A stretch of DNA of 64,000 nucleotides from Amblyomma americanum (Eukaryota > Arthropoda > Arachnida > Ixodida > Ixodidae): NCBI RefSeq assembly GCF_052857255.1, contig NC_135505.1:55442868-55506867 (forward strand). The letters run 5' to 3'. Made by a program: the position numbers and the translations under genes. Below are positions 1-10,804 of this stretch, piece after piece (the stretch's first letter is position 1; every line of letters begins with the position of its first letter). The notes below the pieces were generated by a model. It ran no database searches. It was not told the origin of the DNA and was given only the letters and a program-made list of their open reading frames with translations.

Positions 1-1560
1 ACGCTACATTCAGTGTACCGCGGTACTCTGACGGTATCTGTCTTGTTCTTTGTACTTCACCATTTGCGCCTTCGTAGCCGCATCTTCTAAGGCGTTCTCT
101 GCCCGTTGAAGTCTCCTTTAACCTTTGCAGCTGGGAGATGAGTTGGGCTTTGCTCAGCTCTTCAAACGTGTTGTGTAGTCCCAACGCGAGCAGCTCCTCC
201 GTCGTGGCTGTTGGTGGTAGATGGAGCGCTACCTTGTACGCTTTTCTTAATATTCTGTGTGCTTGTTGCAGCTAGCTTTTGATGCAGTTGTAGTATAGGA
301 GACTGTATATCACTCCGCTGACCACTAAGCTCCGGACCAACTTGAGTGTGTCTCCCTCCCGCATGCCGTGTATGTTGCCGGGGACTCTGGTTATCATGCG
401 GGCTACATGGGTTGCCGATGTTTTTAATAGCTTTAGGGTGTGGGAGCAGCGCTGGTTAGACCGGATCCACATTCCTAGTATCCAAATGAGTTTTTTTCGG
501 GAATGGGTTGTCTTCGAAGTAGACGTTGAGTCTTAGGTCTTCGCTGGTTTGAACCGTACGGTTCTGTTTTTCTCTCCACACCCTGAGTAGTATCGATTTT
601 TCTGCCGAGCAAGCGAGGTCCCTAGCCCTGGCGTAGTTCTCCATGCAGGTGGCCGCTTCTTACAGTCTTTCTTCTTTCTCACTGAGCGAGCCCTCCTTGA
701 CACAGACAGTGATGTCGTCGGCGTACATGGCGTGTTGTGTGCCGTAGATGTTCTTTAGTTATCTTGATAGCCCAATCATTGCGATATTGAAGAGGATGAG
801 GGAGATCACCGAGCCCTGCGGAGTTCCTTTGTTTGGTGTATGGAACTTCTCGGATCAGATCTCTCCCAGGCCAGTTGTTGCTGTTCGGTTCTTGAGGAAT
901 GCCTTGAAGTAGCCGTGAATCTTTCTTCCACAGTTCAGATTGTCCATTCCTGTGAGGATGGCTTCTTGGCTGACGTTATCGAAGGACCCTTTGATATCTA
1001 GTGCCATGATGATGTGTTCCCCGTTGTGTGGGATGTTGCTGAGTACTTCTCTTATTTGCAGAAGCACGTCTTGCGTCGATAGCTTGCTCCTGAAGCCGAA
1101 CATGTTTTGGGGGTCCAGCTCTTCGTATTCCATGTAATTTTGCAGCTGTTTCGTTATCACTCTTTCATACACTTTGCCTAAGCAAGAGGCGAGTGATATC
1201 GGCCTGAGGTTTTCTACCGGCAGCTTTTTGCACGACTTCAGGCTCATAACTATCTCTGCGTGCTTACAATCTTCCGGGACAGTTTCATCTTCCCAAAGCT
1301 TGTTCAGGTATTCGGTTAGCTCCGCGTTCAAGTCGTCGCTGAGGTTGCGGATTAGCGCGTTGTTTGTCTTGTCCACGCCTGCCGCCGTATTCCTGGTCGT
1401 GTTTCTAATGGCTGCATAGACTTCCTCTCGAGTGATCGGTCTATCCAGGTCAGCGTTTTCTTGCCCTTGGTAGTTTCTCGTGTAGGCCGCTGGGTTAAGA
1501 TCCCCGCAACGCTTGACCCTGACTTCTTCGAGTAGCTACGAGTCTGGTCCTGTGCATTGG
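1..1560 (-). pseudogene. I-like non-LTR retrotransposon, RT fragment (degenerate)
   Basis: This is the reverse transcriptase part of a LINE, read on the minus strand. The longest clean stretch (1376 to 855) holds the linker and the RT fingers and palm: a RPISLASCLGKVYERV block, then ALDIKGSFDNV, which corresponds to the palm block with the first catalytic Asp. Downstream in other frames are GTPQGSV (about 829-808), YADD (725-714) and thumb segments at 644-456 and 472-272. Frame changes between these blocks and internal stops make it non-functional. The reading frame upstream of 1376 can be followed only to about 1560, so the copy looks 5'-truncated or decayed there. The left end runs off the window. 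The closest kind I recognise is the I/LOA-type LINE that also occurs at 22-25 kb here; the clade assignment is inference. Confidence 0.75.
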
Positions 1561-3090
1561 TGGACCAATCTATATACTCTACACGTGTTACAGGGGCTAC
1601 ACATATTACACGAATCCGAAAGACAAGAAAACGGCAATCCCGGCAGGAGGAAAGCGCGCACAAAGTAACTTCTGTGACCAAAGGGAGCGGAGGTACAGAG
1701 TACAGAGCAATAAAGCACTTCGCAGACTCTGCGCTTTAGTGCTGCAAAATCGCACCTGCGGAAGGCATTGCGGCGCACTAGAGGCGACACTCCTATCTTA
1801 CTCAATAGCGGCAACCAACAAAACACGGCGGAGATCACTTCCAAAATGGTAAGAAAAGAACTCTCAGAAAGCAAGATCGATTTACTTGGCAATAAATCCG
1901 ACATCTCTTTCCAGAAAAAACAGAGAGAAATGCCTTGTTTGGCTGCCTATCTCACCAGTCTCGGCACCGTCAATGCGCGCTTATTCGTTCGAGTAAGCGA
2001 AATTCTCCATTCGTTATATAACGAACGAACCCCAATGGTACGATAATGCAAGGTCAGGAACGTAGCAGAAACAGCAGTAAGCTGTCTGAACTACTGTTTC
2101 TGACATTGAATAACATATCGCTGGAGCTGATATTTTCCATCATATAACTGTGCACCAGCTCAATCACAAAACCACATCTTACAACCAAAACGACTTGTTC
2201 TGTTCTCTATACAATCATTGCCCGAGATCTGCGTTCTCTCTGCTTTTTTTTTCATTTTTTATAAGGGTAGGGGAATCATTGTGCAACCGCTGGCGGATGC
2301 TACAAGGGGCCAGTTCTGCAATGCGTGGAAAGTGGGTCTTTTTCAGTCTGACCGGGAGTTTATCCTTGTGAGAGACTCTGCTGATGCAGACTTTCAAAAA
2401 TCGAGCACATGAGTTACGCTGCATCCACACTAATGCAACTTAAGTAATAATACCTACCGTAGTCGGCACAGCGGTGCCCTAACTTTACAAGTACCCGTGC
2501 AGTTACGTTATTTTGCTGCCCGCCTGATGGAATGTACAAACTACATTAAGTGTTGGCAACCAACTTTAGTTAGCGACGTGCATTCCCAAAGAAAAACTTC
2601 TGGAGCGCAATGCCAGAGAAAAAATTAATTCCCGTCTTTGCACAAAGCCTGCAATAAATATGTGAAGGCTCACTAAGTGTGTAAGGTCATCTTCAATCTG
2701 AAGCAGCGCTTCCTTAATCGAAACAAGGTAATTAAATCTATTCACCAACGTTACAATTCGCACACATAAGAATGCCAGTGCATAGAAAAGTTTGTAACTT
2801 GCGCACGACATAAAGGAAGCGCTTTCGCACGAGGACCAAATTTTTTTCGTGCACGAAAGCTCTACTAACCGCCGTCAGTTGGCTTCAGCACAATTCCTCA
2901 AGTCCTATTACGTAACACACAGAACTTATGTCCTTAGACCACCATTCCACCTGCATCTATTTTATGCCGTCCTGACTCACTTGCTTCTTAAGGATCAAGG
3001 CTTGGTTTGATATCTCATCTTTGTCTGAATGGTGTAAAAGACCAGGTTGTAGCATTTGCGCTTCCATTTTTTACTGGTACGCTCGTAGAG
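1561..3090. other. Unassigned intergenic sequence
   Basis: I see no recognisable gene. Short open frames occur on both strands but lack motifs and are interrupted. The stretch from 2240 to 3090 is AT-rich with ordinary complexity. Confidence 0.5.
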
Positions 3091-3111
3091 TATATATATA
3101 TATATATATAT
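3091..3111. repeat. (TA)n microsatellite
   Basis: About 21 bases of alternating TA directly abut the first LTR of the gypsy element. The sequence after the other LTR (8648-8653) is ATATAT, so the element inserted in a TA repeat and the target duplication cannot be sized unambiguously. Confidence 0.9.
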
Positions 3112-3290
3112 TGTCACGACTGAAGTCACAGGGAAGGTACACGTTGCCGATGACCAGAGAATAAGGTCGGCTTGCCGTTCCGATCACAGAGTCACAGAGA
3201 CCAGCACCAGCGCGCCGCTCGTGCCCACAACAACCGCTTCGTCGTCGTCGGCACCAAACAAGGCTGTCGCGCGGCGCTAGGCACGTGGCA
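3112..3290 (-). repeat. 3' LTR of recent gypsy element
   Basis: 179-bp direct repeat, the same as 8469-8647 at every base I compared. On the minus strand it starts TGCCACGTGCC and ends GTCGTGACA. It is short for a gypsy LTR, and I could not place a clear TATA box inside it. Confidence 0.95.
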
Positions 3291-3303
3291 TTATTCCCTC
3301 CCG
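3291..3303 (-). other. Polypurine tract of recent gypsy element
   Basis: On the minus strand the bases immediately before the 3' LTR read GGGAGGGAATAA, a purine-rich run in the position used to prime plus-strand DNA synthesis in LTR retrotransposons. Confidence 0.7.
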
Positions 3304-3457
3304 TGAAAGAAAACATCGTCCCGATGACAAGGTGAGAGGAAGAAAGAAAAATAAGGTGAACTGTACAATAACGCAAGGTTTCACTTGCAGGAAGCGCTCA
3401 GTAGCGCGAAAAGTATGGATTTAAGCGCACCACATGCACAGTTTCAGGCCGCTGGCG

Positions 3458-4309
3458 TCAAACACTGACGGTCACAGTTCCATCTGGAATGACTTCGTAA
3501 TTAACGTTGTTTAAGCGGCGCAGGACTTTATAGGGTCCGAAATAGCGGTGGAGTAGTTTCTCGCTCAAGCCTTTGTGGCGCACGGGGGTCCACACCCACA
3601 CTTGGTCCCCTGGTTCGTAGTGGACTTCCCTGTGCCGGAGGTTATAGTGTCGAGCGTCGGTGGCATGCTGCTCCTTGATGTGCAGGCGGGCCAGCTGACG
3701 GGCTTGCTCGGCCTGTTCTGCGAAATGGGCGGCATCGGGTTCGACCGCTTCTTCCCCGCACGGGAGCATCGCGTCCAACATCGTGCGGGCCTCTCTGCCA
3801 TATACGAGACGGAACGGCGTAAACTTCGTGGTTTCCTGCGGCGCCGTATTGTAGGCGAAGGTGACATACGGCAGGATCTCGTCCCACATTTTATGTTCGA
3901 AGTCGATGTACATTGAGATCATGTCCGCCAAAGTTTTTTTTAGTCGTTCCGTTAATCCATTTGTCTGAGGGTGATACGCTGTTGTTGTGCGATGCTCGGT
4001 ATGGCTCAGAGTTAAGGTGTCCCGCAGTAGCCGAGCTGTAAACGCCTTTGCTCGGTCAGTAATGATGGTCGACGGTGCACCGTGTCTGAGCACAATGTCG
4101 TACTTAAAGAATCGAGTAACTTCGCCGGCAGTACCTCGGGCAAGGGCCTTCGTTTCGGCGTAGTGTGTTAAGTAGTCTGTGGCGACTACGATCCACTTGT
4201 GTTTGTTCGAGGATAAAGGAAATGGGCCTAAAAGGTCCATGCCCACTTGCTCGAAGGGTGTGAGGGGTGGTTCAATAGATTGCAACATACCGGATGGCTT
4301 GAGCGTGGG
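3458..4309 (-). pseudogene. Gypsy pol: integrase catalytic core and C-terminal domain
   Basis: Roughly the last 280 codons of pol. The integrase core shows the D,D-35-E residues: Asp in ATDYLT, Asp in ITDRAKAF and Glu in NGLTERL. It is followed by the AYHPQTNG block normally seen between the second Asp and the Glu. The C-terminal part has a GPY/F-type module (RYFGPYKVL), and there is no obvious chromodomain. The segment is open from the T6 run at 4310-4315 to the stop at 3458. It is in a different frame from the preceding integrase zinc-binding segment because one base is missing in that run. Its product would insert element cDNA into the host chromosome. Confidence 0.9.
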
Positions 4310-4842
4310 TTTTTTCGCCGCTGGCATTGTCGACAAGTCTGTACGTAACGTCTAACGCTCGGAGAAAGATGTGGCCAGTAATAGTTCTGCCGGACCTGGT
4401 TTAGGGTGCGTGTAAAGCCAAGATGCCCTGAAGTTGGTTCGTCGTGGCAGGCCAGGAGGATTTTGTGCCTTAGATCAGCCGGTATGACTAGCAGGTATGT
4501 TTTCGCACTCGACGTAGAATTCTTCTTATAAAGCACCCCATTGCGGAGGCAATACGACGACAACCCCCGAGCAAGATACCGTGGTATTGTAGGATGCCCA
4601 CCTTCAAGATGGTCAATAATCAGTCGCAGCTCGTCGTCGGCACGCTGTTTGGAGGCGAGATCGGACGTAGTGACTGCTCCGAGGAAGCTATCTTCGTCGG
4701 TGGCATCTGACGAAGGAGGGCTGACGGGTGCGTGGGACAGGCTACCAGCATCGGTGTGCTTCCGGCCAGACTTATAAATAACATCGAAATCGAACTCCTG
4801 CAGGCGCAGTGCCCAACGTCCTTTAAGTTTTTCAACCAACAC
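4310..4842 (-). pseudogene. Gypsy pol: end of RNase H and integrase zinc-binding domain
   Basis: Middle segment of pol, shifted in frame from both neighbours. It begins with the last RNase H residues ([12 protein letters not shown], then the tail that normally contains the H/D-AD-LSR motif). It continues into the integrase N-terminal HHCC zinc finger (CHDEPTSGHLG, then CRQCQRR). A single missing base near 4824-4832 separates it from the RT/RNase H segment. A second, in the six-T run at 4310-4315, separates it from the integrase core. Apart from these two breaks the coding content is well preserved. Confidence 0.88.
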
Positions 4843-7088
4843 AAGGAGTGATGGTCAGTGATGACACGAAACGGTCGGCCATAAAGGTACGGGCGGAACT
4901 TGGCAGCGGCCCATACTACCGCCAAACATTCTTTTTCAGTGGTGGAATAGTTACAACGGGAAAGTGCACGGCTGGCGTAGGCAATTACTTTCTCGACCCC
5001 GTCTTGGTGCTGAACTAGAACGGCACCAAGGCCGACGTTGCTCGCATCCGTGTGTAACTCTGTGTCGGCATCATCGTCGAAATGTGCCAGGATCGGGGGT
5101 GACTGGAGCCGGCGTCGTAACTCGTCGAAAGCCATCTGCTGCTCGGCGCCCCAGGAAAATGATGCGTCATCTTGAGTTAGGAGAGTCAGAGGGCTGGCCA
5201 TCTGTGCAAAGTGTTTGATAAAGCGACGATAATAGGAGCACAGCCCCAAAAACCGTCGGACTGCTTTTTTGTGGGCGGGGACGGGAAGGGCAGCAACGGC
5301 AGCAAGTTTCTCAGGGTCAGCTCGGATGCCATCAGCACTCACGATGTGCCCAAGAAACTTCAATTCGGTGAACCCGAAGTGGCACTTTTGAGGCTTAAGA
5401 GAAAGGTTGGCAGACCGGACAGCTTCGAGAACAGTTCTCAGGCGGCGCAGGTATTCTGTGAACGTCGGAGAAAAAATTATCACGTCGTCGAGATAAACAA
5501 GGCATGTCTGCCACTTAAGACCTTTGAGCACAGTGTCCATCATCCGCTGGAAGGTGGCAGGAGCACAGCAGAGCCCGAATGGGAGGACGCGGAATTCATA
5601 GAGCCCATCTGGTGTTACGAAGGCAGTTTTTTCACGGTCCCTCTCATCAACTTCAATTTGCCAATAACCACTCCTGAGGTCAATGGAGGAGAAGTACTTG
5701 GCTCGGCGAAGTCGGTCGAGAGAGTCGTCAATCCGTGGCAGCGGATAGACGTCCTTCTTTGTCATACTGTTAAGTTTCCGATAGTCAACGCAGAAACGAA
5801 GTGTTCCGTCTTTCTTTTTAACGAGGACTACAGGCGACGACCATGGGCTGCTTGAAGGTTGAATGACGCCATCGGCGAGCATCTCCTTGACTTGCTGTTG
5901 GATAGCGTCTCTCTCCCGAGGAGACACACGATAGGGCTGCTGATGGATGGGTCGAGTGCCTTCATGCGTGATACTCTGGTGTTTAATGACCGACGTTTGC
6001 TGCACTTTAGATGAAGACGTGAAGCACACACGAAACTCCAGCAATAGATCTTGGAGTTGCCTCTTTTCAACGGAGGAAAGGCTAGAATTGATGTCGACAG
6101 CGTGTACGGCATCATCCGGTTCAGTGCTAGGCGTAGCTTCCTCTGAAGCAAAACATTCGGCGACTTCGTGCAGATGGTCGACGTAAGCGATGACAGTGCC
6201 ACGGAACAGATGTCGATGTTCATTGGAGAAATTGGTGACAAGCACCTCCGTCTCTCTTCCACGAAGGAAACAAAGACCTCTTGCCACAGAAACTCCCAAG
6301 GCGAGTGAGAGGGAGACATTAGGCTCAACAACCCGGAGGCCGTGATGTGGCTCCTCACAAGTAACTCTGGCGAGGATGCTGGCACGTGGTGGCACTGTGA
6401 GGCTATCATCGGCGACTCGCAGCGTGGAGTGGGACCCGTGGTACTCATGCCTTTCAGTGGCCAGTTTGGCGGAAAACGTCACCAAGCGGTTCGGTAGATC
6501 TATAGTGGCACCGTGCTCACGAAGGAAGTCGATGCCAAGAATAACATCACGAGAGCATTCGCGTAGAACAAGAAAAGTCGCAACAAATGTGCAGCCTCGC
6601 ACCGTAACCCGGGCTGTACACATACCCAGTGGTGCAACCACATGTCCGCCTGCCGTCCGTATGTCTGGTCCGTTCCATGGCGTCACCACCTTTTTCAGTG
6701 TCCTTGTAAGCCGCCCGCTAAGGATAGAATAATCGGCTCCCGTATCAACTAAAGCGCTGACCTCCTTCGTGTCGACGATAATAGGGATGTCCAGGGAGAC
6801 CCGGCCAAGACCAGGGCCTGTCGACGTCGGTTCGGAGTGAAGTGAGCGGTGTGGCGGCGGAAGCTGGACGGCGGTTGGGTGGTCGGCGTCGGGACAATTT
6901 AAGCGACACGGCGGTGATAACTGGTCGGCGATGCGGACGACGTCGGGGCGATCTGGTCTGTGCGGCGAAAACTGGACAGGAATTCGGCGTTCGACGTCGG
7001 GGCGAATCGAGCGGTGCGGCGGTGGAAGCTTTACGGCGAATCGGTGTGCGGCGGCCTCGCCCCCAAAGGTCGCCGGAGCTAGTTTTCC
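4830..7088 (-). pseudogene. Gypsy pol: protease, reverse transcriptase, RNase H
   Basis: The pol frame is open from just upstream of the gag stop (about 7088) to the frame break near 4828. In order: a proline- and arginine-rich linker made of degenerate repeats (about 7080-6850); an aspartic protease with LVDTGADYS (about 6746); RT with [24 protein letters not shown] and YLDD (5495-5484); the LGHIVS and [12 protein letters not shown] blocks; and RNase H with TDAS, EKEC and TDHHS, the D-E-D residues. There is no ATG at the start of this frame, so it is probably expressed as a Gag-Pol fusion by -1 frameshifting. Product role: copying element RNA into double-stranded DNA inside the Gag particle. 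Confidence 0.93.
6845..7085 (-). repeat. Degenerate ~55-60-bp tandem repeat in the Gag-Pol linker
   Basis: Between the gag stop and protease the pol frame repeats a unit reading roughly RPDV..RI...QLSPP.R, three to four times. On the plus strand the units are marked by GCGGTGCGGCGGTGGAAG-like and GACGTCGGGGCG-like blocks. The arrangement suggests local duplication building a disordered linker. Confidence 0.6.
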
Positions 7089-7089
7089 C
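7079..7089 (-). promoter_or_regulatory. Candidate -1 frameshift site at the gag stop codon
   Basis: On the minus strand the sequence is GGGAAAACTAG. Gag reads CGG GAA AAC TAG and stops; shifting back one base gives GGA AAA CTA, which enters the open pol frame with no stop before protease. The G/A run resembles slippery heptamers but is not a textbook X XXY YYZ site, so this is inferred from frame geometry. Confidence 0.5.
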
Positions 7090-8452
7090 GATGAGGGCTC
7101 GAGGAACCATGGCGTCCAGCGGTATACCGTGGCCCAGAAGGCGAAGAGCGACGAGGCGAAGGCGAGCGTGACTCGCGACGAGGAGAATGTGGCAGACTAC
7201 GCTGGCGGGTGACGTACTCGGCGATGTCCTGAGGCCGCTGACCAGGCCGTGGACGAGGGCTGTCGGGGGAAAATCCTCTAAGGCCCATCTGACGATAAGG
7301 GCACTGCCGGTAGAGGTGACCTGCTTCGCCACAGTGGTAGCAGAGAGGGCGGTTATCTGGAGCGCGCCAGAGATCAGTCTTCCGGGGCGCCTGGAGCCGA
7401 TCTGCCCAAAGGGGCAGCGGTTCCGCAGCGTGCACAGCGACCTGAGGTTGCGTGTAAGGCGAAGAGGTAGGTAGCAGGGCTGGGCGGCGTGTGACATCAG
7501 CAGAAGTCATCCGCTGGGTGGGGCCCGGGGGTGGTGGTGGAACGACTGTACTTGTCGGTGGCGTGAGTGCGTTCTGGACCTCCTCACGGATGATGCTGGC
7601 CAGGGAAGCTGCACCAGGAGTAAATGATCCATGAAGTTGCTGGAGCTCCTCGCGAACCACGGTGCGAATGAGGTCGCGAAGGGAGCTCATATCTTGCCCG
7701 GGATTGTAGTCGGTTCGGTCAGACGGCGGTAGTGTGGAGATGGAATTCAGCGGCCGACCGTACTGGCTGCATCGCTGCTGTAGCAGTTTCTCCATGGTCA
7801 CGGCTTCAGCCAGAAACGCCGCGACTGTGGTGGGCGGGTTCCGCACGAGGCCGGAAAAAAAGCTGTTCTTTGACGCCGTGCATCAGGTGCCGCACCTTCT
7901 CCTCACTCATGGACGGGTCGGCGCGATGGCAAAGGCGCGTGACGTCTTCAACGTACATTGCGACCCCTTCGTTCTGACGCTGAACTCGAGAGGTTAGGGC
8001 ACGCTCGGCATTCTCTCGGCGGTCACTGTTGGCGTACGTACCGAGGAGCTGGCTTCGGAAGGCCGGCCACGTAGAGAATGTGGCCTCGCGGTTCTCGAAC
8101 CATGTCCGAGCAGCGTCTTCAAGGCTGAAGTAGACGTTCCGCATTTTCGCAGCGTCGTCCCAGCCGTTAAACGTCCCGACCCTTTCGTAGTGAGCTAGCC
8201 AGTCCTCGGTGTCTTCAAACTGCTCACCGTGAAATGGTTTAGAGGTGCGTGGGGTCTGAAGGATGAGACAGGACGAAGGGGTGGAAGGGACAGTCATGGT
8301 ACGGGCGGGTGGTGTCGTTGCCACAGCTAGGGTCTCTTCGTCAAGAGCGAAGGCCTCGGGGGGCAAGCCTCGGAGCCGTCGGCTGGTACGATGAACAGGA
8401 GTGGTCACGAGAGGCGGCCGCGTAGGATCGTGCGCAGGAGAAGGGATCATCG

Positions 8453-8468
8453 ATGGCACCTCCACCAG
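8453..8468 (-). other. Primer-binding site of recent gypsy element
   Basis: Immediately inside the 5' LTR the minus strand reads CTGGTGGAGGTGCC. TGG followed by about ten bases fits complementarity to a tRNA 3' CCA end. The same string, TGGTGGAGGTGC, follows the LTR of the other gypsy element at 58178. I could not name the tRNA. Confidence 0.6.
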
Positions 8469-8647
8469 TGTCACGACTGAAGTCACAGGGAAGGTACACG
8501 TTGCCGATGACCAGAGAATAAGGTCGGCTTGCCGTTCCGATCACAGAGTCACAGAGACCAGCACCAGCGCGCCGCTCGTGCCCACAACAACCGCTTCGTC
8601 GTCGTCGGCACCAAACAAGGCTGTCGCGCGGCGCTAGGCACGTGGCA
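8469..8647 (-). repeat. 5' LTR of recent gypsy element
   Basis: 179-bp direct repeat matching 3112-3290. In element orientation it lies upstream of gag and would contain the promoter. The flanking bases (8648-8653) are ATATAT, matching the TA repeat beside the other LTR. Confidence 0.95.
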
Positions 8648-9879
8648 ATATATAAAAAGAAAACCATAATATCAGGAAATGTGCACGTTTCCTGTTATAA
8701 TGCTTGTTTACCGAAAAAGCGCATAGTTTGGGTGGCGCCGCTGAAGAACGACCGGATATTGTTGTCTTGAGTGTGACTTCAAAAAGACTACACTCTTCTC
8801 CGTGCTACCATCACATCTCACCGCATTGCCACCACCGTCCTTATGTGTTAAAAAACTCATCTGCAACAAAATTCGCATGCAGCCCAGTTCGCATTGCTTG
8901 TATACGTTGTGGAGGATTCGCATTGGCGTTCAGGATTAGCTAGTGTGGCTGGATTGTGATGACTGTGCTGGCTTTCAGCCGCCTGTGTCATGGCATTCTA
9001 GCCTGGCTCTGCTGTCTGGATAAGTACTACATTTCCTTAATTCGCCTACACGTCTAACGCACCGAATGTCAAATCGAGCTTCACGTCCCAGCCTAATCCT
9101 CTCCCACGACATGGAGAACAGCTCATACCATGCGACTTTGTTATTTAAAATTGATAGATGCTCACACAAAGCACACAAAACACATTCTACGCTTCCAATG
9201 AGGTGCTCAACATCAATTAAACACTTTATTTTGGTACTCGGTTTCTATACGAAAGAGCTCTGCAACCGTAACGGTGGCGTGCCAATCAGTGCAGACTTTG
9301 CTAATAAAAGGTTCTAAGTTTTTCTTCCTTCCCCTCTTCCTCTTTCTGCACGCCTCGGCACGGATAAAATGTTCTATGCCGAGCACTATAACCCACGTTT
9401 TGACCCCCCTGGCTAATGCTATGCAAGACATGCATAAAAGCCGCCATTATACGAACTAAATACCGCCTTCCAGAAGACGTCGATGAATGCCGACGCGTTC
9501 ATTAGCGTCAAGCTGAAATATTCCAATTTTATGCACAGGCAACAGGCACTTGCATACCATCCCTTGTTGGTCTGCTCATTCGTTCTCATCTCTATTGCAT
9601 GCGGGTGAACGTCTGCGCGCATTTACTTATCATCATTAGCTATTTTTACTCCTGCCCGCTATCATTAGTCTGGCGGCAGAGTTTTGTGCCTGAATCTGTC
9701 GCACAGAGGAAATAGTAAATCTGTATCTAGTGCCAATACTCTTCGCGACTAATGTTATCTGCGCCTGATTAGCGATATGCTGCAGACGAGTGACACTTCC
9801 ACACGGAATATTCAATGAACTGTGATTCATCACTGACTACTGCAGCAGCGCTGGATAAGAAGGTCTTGCAGCAGTGCCA
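8648..9879. other. Unassigned intergenic sequence
   Basis: No gene or repeat recognised. Short frames at 8704-8943 and 9066-9317 have no motifs. Confidence 0.5.
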
Positions 9880-10790
9880 TCCCTGGACGACGGGAGCGCT
9901 CGAGAAAGACGAAGTGACATGAGCGGTTTTAAACGTCCTTTACTCAGCATGGTGAACTATTACCGCCGTTTTATTTGGAACAGTGCCCTTTTGGCCCAGT
10001 CCCTAGGTGGGGACGCCGGTGCCCACACAGCGTTCCTCGTCGTCAAGCAAGCCCTGACCGACGCAGCCCTGCCCGCTTACCATAAGCCAGACAGTCATCT
10101 TGCCCTCATTACGAATGCTTTCGGTACTGCTGTCGGCGCTCTCCTCTAAAACCTCAATGATAGCTCATTGCAGCCTTTCGAATTCTTCCCAAAGCGTATG
10201 ACTCCGACTCAGACGCGTTATAGCGTCTTTGGCCGGGCCTTACCTGCCGTTCACGTTCCTTTTCGCCATTTCCGTCACCTTCTTGAAGGCCGTGCCTTCA
10301 TAAAGTTTACCGACTGCATGCCCCTGATGCATGGTCTCGACCACTCCTACAGTCCTTAAACCCCACGGGAAGCTTGTCAGCTTCCGTATGAGTCGGCATA
10401 TACTGTCGACAATCAGCACGTCAGTGGCACCACCAACACTCCTCTTGACGCTCTCGGCCATGCCGGGTGCCGTCGCGATGCATCACCCAATCACCCTTCA
10501 AGACCTTGCTGCCGCACAGCTTATTGATTCCAAGTTGACGTGTTTGCAAGCGTCTATCACATCCCTGCAATTCGAGGGAGTGTACTTCCACGGAGCCATT
10601 CTCATATGCAACTGGTACCCTGGTTTTCCCAATTCATTTCTGCCTGTATCTTTACTCAAGCAGATCTTTGACACCGTGCACACTATGGCCCACCTTGGAA
10701 TTCACGCGACGCAAAAGATCGTGGCATCTCGCCTCGCCACGAGTCTCCTGCGCTCTACAGCTGCTCAGGAAGTAAACCTAAGCAGTCGTC
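9880..10790 (+). pseudogene. Ty3/gypsy pol fragment (RT end, RNase H, integrase zinc region)
   Basis: A decayed scrap of gypsy pol with no LTRs. It starts near the RT connection domain (LSMVNYYRRFIWNSALLAQS). It runs through RNase H (ALITNAFGTAVGALL, with the first Asp replaced, then KRMTPTQTRYSVFGR) and into the pre-integrase region (MAHLGIHATQKIVASR). Several frame changes and stops interrupt it, for example after 10149 and near 10360. The order and wording of the blocks match the older gypsy element at 15111-19356, so it is likely the same or a sister family. Confidence 0.85.
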
Positions 10791-10804
10791 ACGGTAATTA
10801 CTAA

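Larger units (their letters stand above)
7079..8486 (-). pseudogene. Gypsy gag (capsid and nucleocapsid), one frameshift
   Basis: Gag of the recent gypsy element. The first part (8486 to about 7855) carries a retrotransposon Gag capsid-like domain: DTEDWLAHYERV, then AARTWFENRE and AMYVEDVTRLCHRADP. The second part (about 7846 to 7079) has the remainder of capsid and a CCHC zinc knuckle, CYHCGEAGHLYRQC, followed by an arginine/serine-rich tail ending at TAG. The two parts are in different frames. The break is at a run of seven A (plus strand, 7855-7861), one base too many for continuity. The first ATG (8484-8486) lies inside the 5' LTR, so the ORF reads through the primer-binding site. A second ATG at about 8453 lies just after it and is an alternative start. 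Confidence 0.88.
3112..8647 (-). mobile_element. Recent Ty3/gypsy LTR retrotransposon (complete structure)
   Basis: A 5.5-kb element on the minus strand, bounded by two direct repeats of 179 bp (3112-3290 and 8469-8647) that read as identical base for base. In its own orientation the order is 5' LTR, primer-binding site, gag, protease, RT, RNase H, integrase, polypurine tract, 3' LTR, which is the Ty3/gypsy (Metaviridae) order. The LTRs begin TG and end CA. No envelope-like ORF lies between integrase and the 3' LTR, where there are only about 170 bases. Three single-base indels break gag and pol. Identical LTRs indicate very recent insertion, because the two LTRs are copies of one template at integration. 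Confidence 0.95.

Noticed and set aside
1557..2046. Small plus-strand frames with basic residues near a LINE end
   Set aside because: No motif; they lie next to decayed LINE sequence and break within a few dozen codons.
3291..3457. Possible envelope gene after integrase in the recent gypsy element
   Set aside because: Only about 170 bases remain before the LTR, with no open frame; the element is a retrotransposon without an env.
5211..5855. 214-codon plus-strand frame inside gypsy pol
   Set aside because: Antisense shadow of the RT coding sequence, which has all conserved motifs on the minus strand.
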